Of a DNA stretch of 6,457 nucleotides, positions 1-5,060 are shown piece after piece (positions within the stretch are counted from its first letter, which is position 1; each line of letters begins with the position of its first letter). The notes beneath the pieces were generated by a model, which worked only from the letters and a program-made list of their open reading frames with translations, was not told the DNA's origin and made no database searches. The DNA comes from Vulcanimicrobiota bacterium (GTDB taxonomy: Bacteria; Vulcanimicrobiota; Vulcanimicrobiia; Vulcanimicrobiales; Vulcanimicrobiaceae): assembly GCA_013043945.1 (NCBI GenBank), contig JABEUW010000060.1, forward strand, positions 1 to 6,457, given 5' to 3'. The position numbers and the translations under genes were made by a program.

Positions 1-101
1 AACGCCTTCACTCTACACTTGGCTATCTTAGCCCGGCCGCATTCGAGTTGAAGAAAGTATCTTAACTTCTTGTCCGCGAAACCTAATCAAGTCCACCACT
101 C

Positions 102-377
102 CTACTTACGCCACAACGCTTGTAAGGATTCTCGCCTAAGAAAGCCTATCACAAGTGGAATGCTACCAGCCGCGATTACCAACGCACCGTATCCGAACGA
201 CAGCGGTGCTCTGGTAATTGCAAACGCAACGAGTCCTATTGTGCATCCCACTGCCTCCATCGCGAGCGCGGTTCTAAACCAGTTGGCACGGGAGCCAATT
301 CTGATAAACAGGCGTATGCTGACAACGAGAAGGATGATCTCGAATGCCGCTTCCACTGGAGTAGGGAGAGTGGGCAC
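102..377 (-). CDS. small membrane protein, about 3 spans, second gene of cassette B
   Basis: I do not recognise this 91-residue protein. It reads as an integral membrane protein: hydrophobic stretches at about residues 9-27, 33-54 and 61-80, separated by short Arg-containing loops (R22, R26, R30, R35) and ending in a basic tail (RRESLQALWRK). It has no signal peptide apart from the first span and no catalytic motif. The start is a GTG at 377-375. It is supported by the Shine-Dalgarno-like AGGAAGAG at 388-395, 10 nt upstream, which lies inside the end of the preceding gene. It sits only 3 nt after the TAG of the Gly-rich gene 381-806 and in the same frame, so translation is probably coupled. 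By position it could be an immunity, export or anchoring partner of that small protein; this is inference from order alone. About 100 bases of uninformative sequence follow it to the window edge. Confidence 0.6.
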   Translation of the reverse strand: MPTLPTPVEAAFEIILLVVSIRLFIRIGSRANWFRTALAMEAVGCTIGLVAFAITRAPLSFGYGALVIAAGSIPLVIGFLRRESLQALWRK

Positions 378-380
378 GGC

Positions 381-806
381 CTAGAATCTCTTCCTAACCG
401 GTATACTGCCGCCATCGATTGCGCCCGCAGCACCACCAGCTATCCCTCCGGCCGCAGACCCTACCTGCGCTCCCTCGGCCATCCCGGCAGCTCCACCTTC
501 CCAGGCCCCAACGGCAGCTCCTAGCGGCCCGCCGCCAAAAAAGCCGACTACTCCCCCTATTACTCCGCCTACGACTGCGCCAGCGGCCGCTCCGATTACT
601 CCACCGACAATCGCGCCATTCGCCTCATTTTGGAGGTGCTGCGCGGCAGAAGACATGGTACGCATACCGTTTCCGATCGCCACGGGAGTTTTTGACGTAT
701 TAGAAGACGCAGCGTTTGTGTTCGCCGAGGTGTTCGTTCCGTTGAGGCGCTGCGTCTCATACAGGTACGCATTGTTCATCGCAATAGCTGATATACTCAA
801 GTTCAT
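381..806 (-). CDS. glycine-zipper small protein, bacteriocin-like, first gene of cassette B
   Basis: This 141-residue protein has two parts. Residues 1-60 are polar and rich in Asn, Thr and Ser (low-complexity TNTSANTNAASSNTSKT near 24-40). Residues 64-133 are almost entirely Gly, Ala and Val/Ile with many GxxxG spacings (GGVIGAAAGAVVGG, GGVIGGVVGFFGGG, GGIAGGAAGAIDGG). The C-terminus is basic (PVRKRF). Dense glycine zippers of this kind are known in membrane-inserting peptides, pore-forming bacteriocins and glycine-zipper envelope proteins, so membrane insertion or oligomerisation is plausible. There is no classical signal peptide and no convincing double-glycine leader. ATG 806 is chosen because it is the first in-frame start and has a weak GGATAGGA just upstream; a later ATG at codon 10 lacks one. 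The family is not recognised; bacteriocin-like is inference from composition and from the membrane-protein gene behind it. Confidence 0.68.
   Translation of the reverse strand: MNLSISAIAMNNAYLYETQRLNGTNTSANTNAASSNTSKTPVAIGNGMRTMSSAAQHLQNEANGAIVGGVIGAAAGAVVGGVIGGVVGFFGGGPLGAAVGAWEGGAAGMAEGAQVGSAAGGIAGGAAGAIDGGSIPVRKRF
388..395 (-). promoter_or_regulatory. ribosome binding site deciding the GTG start at 377
   Basis: On the minus strand AGGAAGAG lies 10 nt before GTG 377, inside the last codons of the upstream gene. It supports independent or coupled initiation of the small membrane protein rather than simple readthrough of the TAG at 383-381. Confidence 0.5.
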
Positions 807-869
807 TTCCTATCCGTGGATGAAGTGATGTGTGTTTCCGTACGGGTGCCATCGGTCGACTGCCGTGAA

Positions 870-889
870 CCGCCGACCACGGTCGGCGG
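870..889. repeat. 8-9 bp inverted repeat in the leader of cassette B
   Basis: CCGCCGAC at 870-877 is the reverse complement of GTCGGCGG at 882-889, leaving a 4-nt loop CACG. No T-tract follows on either strand, so it is not a normal intrinsic terminator. It lies 64 nt upstream of ATG 806 and could be an operator or an mRNA leader hairpin. Confidence 0.4.
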
Positions 890-1088
890 CGACAGCATGC
901 GGGCCGAAACCCCTGCTCTCTTTACGCGAAGAATACAGAGCGCGCTACGACGTTTCTCACTAGCTAGCACGCCAGCCCGCGCGATCGCGCTCCCCGCGAA
1001 TCCCGCGCCCACAATCGGGGGTTTGAGGATGTCGCGAAAGCAACCGTGTGCGTCGCTCGCCTTCTTGTTACGATCGCGACGGGTGCGC

Positions 1089-1137
1089 GTTACCGAAAAA
1101 GGTCGGGCCAAATTTCGGCCCGACCTTTTTCGGTAAC
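1089..1137. terminator. bidirectional intrinsic terminator, perfect 21-bp stem
   Basis: The arm at 1089-1109 is the exact reverse complement of the arm at 1117-1137, with a 7-nt loop AAATTTC. The core stem is AGGTCGGGCC/GGCCCGACCT. It is flanked on the left by A5 (1096-1100) and on the right by T5 (1126-1130), which gives a GC-rich hairpin followed by a U-tract on both strands. For the minus-strand genes it lies about 110 nt after the stop of the 159-aa membrane protein, so it should end cassette A and insulate cassette B, which must then have its own promoter. Confidence 0.85.
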
Positions 1138-1248
1138 AAGAGCTTCGCTGATCGCTCAGCCTAAATTCCTGGGGCCTCCTTGCAGTTCGACGAGGCCGAC
1201 TCCCGTTGCATCGATAATACACGGAAGATTTCGAGGCCCGGCGACGCC

Positions 1249-1728
1249 CTACCTCGTGTGTGGCCACCAGGTAGGCTTTTCGTCACCCCAGCGATAGACT
1301 CCAATCGCGTACAACGCCGTCAGAACGATGAATACGCCTATCCAAACGTTGAGAAAGGTACCGCCAACGATTTCGGTACCGCTGATGCCCATAATCTTCG
1401 CCTCGTTGAAGGCAACGTAAATAGGACCGGCCGCAACCAGGGGAGCCAAGATTCGTCGTCCGAGCAGCCATCTCCCCGATCGAGCATGGGTGACAATATC
1501 CGCGATAAACGCGCCGGTCGTAACGGCAGCAAGGATGGAGCCGAAGATATCCGGGGGAGAGATCAGCAGCAGCCCAAGCGCGGTCCCAGGTGCTCCCACG
1601 GCGTAAATGATTGAGACTAATTCCCGGCCGTAGAACACATGGAACAAGCGGCGGCCGAAAGAAACCTTTCCCGTAGTATAGTGCTTCACGTACAGTCCAC
1701 CATCCCCCCCGCGTTTTTCATCCGTCAA
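1249..1728 (-). CDS. membrane protein, about 4 spans, second gene of cassette A
   Basis: I do not recognise this 159-residue protein. A hydrophilic N-terminus (MTDEKRGGDGG, then a basic FGRRLF stretch) precedes hydrophobic segments at about 37-56, 60-80, 92-108 and 119-146. The cytosol-like loop between spans 2 and 3 is basic (HARSGRWLLGRR), and a Trp-rich polar tail (WGDEKPTWWPHTR) ends it. No enzyme motif is visible. The start used is TTG at 1728-1726, which directly abuts the TGA of the upstream gene with GGTGG a few bases before it. A second candidate is GTG at 1689-1687 (codon 14), preceded by GGTGGA at about 6 nt, which would remove the Gly-rich head. There is no in-frame start further upstream because the preceding in-frame codon is that TGA. 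By position it parallels the 91-aa membrane protein of cassette B and may be a partner or immunity protein. Confidence 0.72.
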   Translation of the reverse strand: MTDEKRGGDGGLYVKHYTTGKVSFGRRLFHVFYGRELVSIIYAVGAPGTALGLLLISPPDIFGSILAAVTTGAFIADIVTHARSGRWLLGRRILAPLVAAGPIYVAFNEAKIMGISGTEIVGGTFLNVWIGVFIVLTALYAIGVYRWGDEKPTWWPHTR

Positions 1729-2283
1729 TCAACCACCGAGCGGTCCGAGATCGTTCATGATGGCGCCCCAGTTGATATTACCGTTTTCGTCGATGATCTG
1801 GCTGATGTCCGTTATCGTCGAGTTGTACGCGGAGGTGCCTTCGCTACCAATCGCGTTCACAATACCTTGTGCCGCGGTACCAAGACCGGGCGACTCCGCG
1901 TTCAGTTGGTTCACGACACCCTGTTCCGCGGCCGAGCCAGCGCTTGCAACTGCGCTGGTGGCGTTCGTTAACGCCTTAATTCCGTAACGCCCGGCATACG
2001 TCAGGCCGGTAACTATCGATCCTGCGATGACGTCGTTCGCAATATTTTTCGCTTGTGACTTAAGATACGCTGCCAACTTTTTGAAAGCGGCTTGCACGGC
2101 GCCGATCGCCTTTCCTATTGCCGAAAGCCCGGATAGGTTTTGGGGGCCATGTTGGGGCATAGGAAGGCCCCCGTCATCGATTGCTTGGGCCATCTTATTA
2201 ATGCCGCTTCCCGACAGTCCGTTGATGACGGGCGGGTTGCTTGGGAAAATCCCAATCGGAGGGATTCCTGACAAAAAAGCCAT
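1729..2283 (-). CDS. small Gly/Ala-rich protein, possible secreted peptide, first gene of cassette A
   Basis: This 184-residue protein is not recognised. Residues 1-25 are rich in Pro, Gly and Ile (FLSGIPPIGIFPSNPP) and not like a standard signal peptide. Residues 50-82 form a likely amphipathic basic helix (SAIGKAIGAVQAAFKKLAAY). Residues 83-145 are Ala/Gly/Ser-rich with small-residue spacings. Residues 150-180 are polar (SQIIDENGNINWGAIMNDL), and the protein ends in Leu-Gly-Pro-Leu-Gly-Gly directly before TGA. A Gly-Gly at 38-39 (AIDDGG) loosely recalls double-glycine leader cleavage sites, but spacing and preceding residues do not fit well. ATG at 2283 has a modest AAGAAG about 6 nt upstream. 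It is followed with zero gap and in the same frame by the 159-aa membrane protein. The amphipathic and Gly-rich make-up suggests membrane interaction; a bacteriocin-like role is inference. Confidence 0.72.
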   Translation of the reverse strand: MAFLSGIPPIGIFPSNPPVINGLSGSGINKMAQAIDDGGLPMPQHGPQNLSGLSAIGKAIGAVQAAFKKLAAYLKSQAKNIANDVIAGSIVTGLTYAGRYGIKALTNATSAVASAGSAAEQGVVNQLNAESPGLGTAAQGIVNAIGSEGTSAYNSTITDISQIIDENGNINWGAIMNDLGPLGG

Positions 2284-2326
2284 GTGCTTCTTTGAGTCCT
2301 GTCAAGAAAAACGTTGTATCGTTTTG

Positions 2327-2426
2327 CGGATCCCTGGCATGATCCATCTGTCCAGGGGTGTCCGATGCCCGCTCTGCCGCGTAGCCGGCGACGCCAAGCG
2401 GCCCGGCGTGAAAAGCCGGGGCACCG
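2327..2426. other. candidate structured RNA or leader element
   Basis: Two adjacent folds are visible. First, CGGA-CCCTGG (2327-2337, one unpaired T) pairs with CCAGGG-TCCG (2352-2364, GTG bulge) around a 14-nt loop. Second, CGATGCCC (2363-2370) pairs with GGGCACCG (2419-2426), enclosing GCCGC/GCGGC (2376-2380 with 2398-2402) and CGGC/GCCG (2404-2407 with 2415-2418, loop GTGAAAA), which gives a three-way junction. The two folds share two bases, so they could be alternative. On the minus strand this would be the 5' leader of cassette A; on the plus strand it is far from the sigma gene. It matches no riboswitch class that I know. GC-rich DNA pairs easily, so this remains a candidate. Confidence 0.3.
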
Positions 2427-2879
2427 ATTCTCTTTACTAAAGCCTAACAGTTCTGGCTATGGCATTAAACGCATCGTATCAGCGCCGTGCCCATCAGCAC
2501 CGCGCCCACAAACGCCGGTTTGTGGCGATTGGAAAGCAAGCAAGGTCGCGAAAAGCCCGGCGTTGCGTACGCCGCGCAAAAACCCGACCCGCGATTCGTT
2601 CGGTTTATCCGAGCACGCAGCGACGATCCGTTCGGTTCGCACTCGTTCACCGAATTGCATGAAGTCCGGCCAATGCTCGACTTTCCACGCGCGAATACTG
2701 CGGACGGCGGCTGGGAACCATGAAAGCCTTTTGCGAGAGCCTCGCTCGATGCGGGGGAGCCGGTAAGGCTGCATCGCCGCTACCGACGCCCTCGCCGTAA
2801 ACGCTCGCGCGCGCGAAGAACCCAAAACGAGGGAAACCGGCGCGCTCGCCGTGAAACCGTCCTTCGGGCCGCGGCGGTT

Positions 2880-2885
2880 GGGGAG
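2880..2885 (+). promoter_or_regulatory. ribosome binding site of the sigma factor gene
   Basis: GGGGAG lies 5 nt before ATG 2891. It is the best Shine-Dalgarno site near this gene and decides for ATG 2891 over the in-frame ATG at 2912. Confidence 0.7.
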
Positions 2886-2890
2886 ATCAT

Positions 2891-3574
2891 ATGATTGCCT
2901 ACGCGCCGCCGATGAGGGAGATTCCGTTGCTACCTGCGGTCGGGAGGGCGCGTGCTTCGGGCGATGGCTCGCCGGCTGCAGCTTCAGCGTTTATTCCGAG
3001 TACGGCGAGCTTCGATCGCATCGTCGGCGATTACCAACGCCGCCTCTATGGCTTTGCCCTCCGTATGACCGGCAACCGTGAGGACGCGGAAGAGATCGTC
3101 CAGGATGCGTTCGTACGCGCCTTCCGCGCGCTCGGCAAAATGGGCGAGGAGCAGCGACGCGACCTGCGTTTGCAACCGTGGCTCTACACCATCGCGCTGA
3201 ACGTTACGCGGAATCGTCTCCGGAGTAAGAAACCGCCGAGCGTTGCAATCGATGCCCTCGCGGATCCCGACGCCCTATTGCGCGATGCCGGCGAAAAGCC
3301 GATCCAGCCCGAGACCGTCGTCGAGCGCAACGATGAAGTCGCGATGGTCGAGCACGCGTTGCTCTCGCTACCAACCCATCTGCGTGCGGCGGCGACCCTG
3401 CGCTTTATCGATGGGCGCAGCCATCCCGAGATCGCCGAGATTCTCGGCCAGCCGATTGGGACGGTAAAATCGCACGTCCACCGTGCGGTACGTATTCTCC
3501 GCCGGATTCTCGGCCCGCAGTTGGGCCGTTTCGTCAAAGATACCGATGAGGAGTTGACCGATGCGTTGTCGTGA
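2891..3574 (+). CDS. ECF-type RNA polymerase sigma factor (sigma-70 family, RpoE-like)
   Basis: The 227-residue protein directs RNA polymerase to a specific promoter set. Sigma region 2 spans about 41-112, with the typical FDRIVGDYQRRLYGFALRMT start, the DAEEIVQDAFVRAFRAL helix (65-81, -10 recognition) and QPWLYTIALNVTRNRLRSKK (95-114). A Pro/Asp-rich linker (115-145) replaces sigma region 3, as in ECF factors. Region 4 spans about 151-207: LLSLPTHLRAAATLRF, then a helix-turn-helix HPEIAEILGQPIGTVKSHVH that should read the -35 element. A 40-residue disordered Ala/Ser/Pro head is longer than in most ECF sigmas. The stop overlaps the start of a gene whose N-terminus is a zinc-finger anti-sigma domain, the classic sigma/anti-sigma arrangement. 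Expected regulation is sequestration by that partner and probably autoregulation, but I found no matching promoter upstream. Identity as an ECF sigma is secure; the target regulon is unknown. Confidence 0.95.
   Translation: MIAYAPPMREIPLLPAVGRARASGDGSPAAASAFIPSTASFDRIVGDYQRRLYGFALRMTGNREDAEEIVQDAFVRAFRALGKMGEEQRRDLRLQPWLYTIALNVTRNRLRSKKPPSVAIDALADPDALLRDAGEKPIQPETVVERNDEVAMVEHALLSLPTHLRAAATLRFIDGRSHPEIAEILGQPIGTVKSHVHRAVRILRRILGPQLGRFVKDTDEELTDALS
3548..3553 (+). promoter_or_regulatory. ribosome binding site of the anti-sigma/Ogt gene
   Basis: GAGGAG lies inside the last codons of the sigma gene, 7 nt before ATG 3561. It supports the 14-nt overlap and coupled synthesis of the sigma factor and its partner. 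Confidence 0.7.
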
Positions 3575-4301
3575 TGTCGACGCGATGTGGGACGAAGTCC
3601 GCGGCGAGGGCACGGCAACGCTCAACGAGGCGGTTCATACGCACGTGGACGCGTGTCCGACCTGCAACGAAGCCTATCAGCAATATGAAGTGCTGGCGCA
3701 CAAACTCCAGTCGCTCCCCGATCCCGAACCAACCTGCGACCTGGCGCGCAAAGTCGTCGAGCACATCGCGCTGCTGCAACGCCGCGAACGGCTCGACCCC
3801 GTTCACCTCGTGCTCGTCGATTCGCCGATCGGCCGCCTCTACGTGGGGCACCGAGAGTCGCGCATCGCCTATATCGGTATCGATATGGGGGAGACGTTCG
3901 AAGATGTCGTCGCCCGCGTGGAACGCCGCCTTCGCCGCCCGACCGACCGCGCCGATCTGCCGCCCGCCCTGCGCGCGACGATCGCAGCGTTCTTCACCAC
4001 CTGGCACGTCGATGCGTCGCAGGTGGACGTCAGCGATCTGACCCCGTTCGAACAAGCGACGCTCCGAGCGACCGTCGATATCCCTCCCGGCGAGGTACGC
4101 TCGTATGGCTGGCTCGCCAAACGGATCGGCCGTCCGAGCGCCGCTCGCGCCGTCGGGCGCGTTATGGCGCGAAACCCCATCCCTATTCTGGTTCCCTGCC
4201 ACCGCGTCGTCGATTCGACCGGCGGATTGCATCGCTATGGGTACGGCGTGGAATTCAAAGCTCGCCTGCTCGCGATGGAAGGCTACCATCCGGCGCACTA
4301 G
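3561..4301 (+). CDS. ogt: zinc-finger anti-sigma domain fused to O6-alkylguanine-DNA methyltransferase
   Basis: This 246-residue protein has two modules. Residues 1-50 carry a ZAS-type anti-sigma finger: H28-x3-C32-x2-C35 (HVDACPTC) with C3 as the likely fourth ligand and H26 nearby. There is no membrane span, so it should act as a soluble anti-sigma factor. Residues 80-246 are a full-length AGT/Ogt, which removes alkyl groups from O6-guanine onto its own cysteine. The N-domain is 80-160 (VHLVLVDSPIGRLYVG). The DNA-binding and active-site domain has Y182, R196 (AARAVG) as arginine finger, N205 (NPIPILVPCHRVV), nucleophile C213 with H214, and E240 (LAMEG), so every catalytic residue is present. 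C59 lies in the linker. Family members are normally stand-alone, about 160-180 aa, or fused to Ada domains. The start overlaps the sigma gene by 14 nt with a good ribosome site. Inferred role: alkylation damage or self-alkylation alters release of the sigma factor, an Ada-like switch. The fusion is seen directly; the sensing role is a hypothesis. Confidence 0.93.
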   Translation: MRCRDVDAMWDEVRGEGTATLNEAVHTHVDACPTCNEAYQQYEVLAHKLQSLPDPEPTCDLARKVVEHIALLQRRERLDPVHLVLVDSPIGRLYVGHRESRIAYIGIDMGETFEDVVARVERRLRRPTDRADLPPALRATIAAFFTTWHVDASQVDVSDLTPFEQATLRATVDIPPGEVRSYGWLAKRIGRPSAARAVGRVMARNPIPILVPCHRVVDSTGGLHRYGYGVEFKARLLAMEGYHPAH

Positions 4302-4349
4302 GAGCGCAAAAACCAGGGAACGGCGCGCCCGGCGCTAACCTACAATGCC

Positions 4350-5060
4350 GTGAGCAATCGCGTGCTCGTCACGGGCTTCGAGCCCTTTGGCGGTGAAAAA
4401 GTCAACCCAAGCGAGTTGGTCGCTCGCAGCCTCGACGGCCGTCTTATTGCGGGACGCCCGATCTCCGTTGCGATTCTTCCAGTCGAGACTCGCTCGCTCC
4501 ACGACCGCCTCGAACTCCTCCGACTCGAAGAAGAGCCGGAGATCGTCATCGTCTTAGGGCAGGCCGGCGGTCGCAGCGCATTGGCACTCGAACGCGTCGC
4601 CGTCAACGTGCTCGACTTTGAGATTCCCGATAACGTCGGCGTCCTACGCAAGAACGAGCCGATCGCACGCGGCGGCCCCGATGCCCGCCTCTCCAACCTC
4701 CCGTTCGAAAAAATCGTCGCCGCGTGGACGGAGATCGGGGTTCCAGGGTATGTTTCAAATTCGGCCGGCACGTATATTTGCAATCAGGCGCTATACGAAC
4801 TCCTTGCCCTCACGGAGAGTGCGACGCCGCCGGTACTCGTGGGCCTCGTCCATCTCCCATTTCTTCCGGCTCAGGCGATCGCTGCGGGCCCGGAGACGCA
4901 CCCCTCGATGTCTTTCGAACTAATGAAAAAAGGCGTCGAACACATTGTAGAAACCATCGTGCCGTGGGTCGAAAACCGCGGTGCGGAGAGCGCCGCACAG
5001 CCACGAGAGCGCACCTCGCGCATGTGGATACCTCGCGGAGTGAAGGAAGCAGAACGCTGA
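4350..5060 (+). CDS. pcp: pyrrolidone-carboxylate peptidase (pyroglutamyl peptidase I, family C15)
   Basis: This cytosolic cysteine peptidase removes N-terminal pyroglutamate from peptides. The 236-residue protein opens with the family signature VLVTGFEPFGG (5-15) and NPSE. The catalytic triad is complete and at the positions known for Bacillus Pcp: E81 (LALERVAVN), C144 (SNSAGTYICNQALY) and H168 (GLVHLPFLP). The substrate-loop motif GQAGGR is at 70-75. The C-terminus carries about 20 extra polar residues (ESAAQPRERTSRMWIPRG) beyond the usual end, partly overlapping the next gene. The start used is GTG 4350, with no clear Shine-Dalgarno; GTG 4362 (codon 5) would give the more typical short N-terminus. 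TACAAT at 4341-4346 resembles a -10 box but lies too close to these starts to decide anything. It lies 48 nt after the sigma/anti-sigma pair on the same strand, so co-transcription is likely, though a link to alkylation repair is not obvious. Confidence 0.93.
   Translation: MSNRVLVTGFEPFGGEKVNPSELVARSLDGRLIAGRPISVAILPVETRSLHDRLELLRLEEEPEIVIVLGQAGGRSALALERVAVNVLDFEIPDNVGVLRKNEPIARGGPDARLSNLPFEKIVAAWTEIGVPGYVSNSAGTYICNQALYELLALTESATPPVLVGLVHLPFLPAQAIAAGPETHPSMSFELMKKGVEHIVETIVPWVENRGAESAAQPRERTSRMWIPRGVKEAER

Larger units (their letters stand above)
807..1248. other. 442-base spacer between cassettes A and B
   Basis: I see no credible gene here; open frames on both strands are Arg-rich and lack good start sites. 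The stretch contains the leader of cassette B (807 to about 1088 on the minus strand), a hairpin at 870-889, a 12-bp palindrome GCGCGATCGCGC at 979-990, and the strong bidirectional terminator at 1089-1137. I could not place a convincing promoter: TATTCT on the minus strand at 935-930 is a possible -10, but there is no good -35 at the right distance. Confidence 0.6.
2284..2890. other. 607-base divergent spacer, no accepted gene
   Basis: This is the region between the minus-strand cassettes and the plus-strand sigma operon, so it should carry both promoters. It contains a foldable element at 2327-2426, a hairpin at 2503-2527 (10 bp with one bulged C, loop GCCG) and a 6-bp hairpin at 2558-2574. 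Long overlapping open frames exist on both strands between about 2457 and 2825, the largest encoding 122 residues on the minus strand. They are Arg/Cys/Trp-rich, lack ribosome sites and resemble no family, so I do not call them. A TTGACA on the minus strand at 2305-2300 is too close to ATG 2283 to be its -35. I see no convincing sigma-70 or ECF promoter before 2891. Confidence 0.55.

Noticed and set aside
28..39. Canonical double-glycine leader in the 184-aa protein (ends AIDDGG)
   Set aside because: The hydrophobic residues are not at the usual spacing before Gly-Gly and the leader would be 39 residues; no C39 peptidase or ABC exporter is in the window. Coordinates here are residue numbers of that protein.
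930..935. TATTCT (minus strand) as -10 of cassette B
   Set aside because: The position 17 nt upstream reads GAGAAA, far from a sigma-70 -35, and no extended -10 TG is correctly spaced.
803..1267. 154-aa minus-strand and 106-aa plus-strand open frames
   Set aside because: They run through the terminator stem and are highly Arg-rich with no ribosome site; chance frames in a non-coding spacer.
2300..2305. TTGACA on the minus strand as -35 of cassette A
   Set aside because: A -10 at 17 nt spacing would fall inside the start codon region of the 184-aa gene, and no TATAAT-like hexamer is there.
2403..2426. Cobalamin-riboswitch-like hairpin, CCCGGC-GTGAAAA-GCCGGGG
   Set aside because: It resembles one conserved hairpin of B12 riboswitches, but the adjoining conserved segments (GCCACTG box, CCCCGCAACTG-type stretch) are absent on both strands and no B12-related gene is near.
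2457..2825. 122-aa open frame on the minus strand
   Set aside because: No ribosome site, Arg/Ser/Cys/Trp-rich composition, overlapping open frames on the other strand and no recognisable motif. Kept only as an unexplained stretch.
2832..2860. GGGAAACC followed by CCGTGAAA as an autoregulated ECF promoter
   Set aside because: The spacing between the two elements is only about 11 nt, well short of the usual 16-17.
3534..4298. 254-aa open frame antisense to the Ogt fusion
   Set aside because: A mirror of a strongly conserved gene in GC-rich DNA; the plus-strand frame holds all AGT catalytic motifs.
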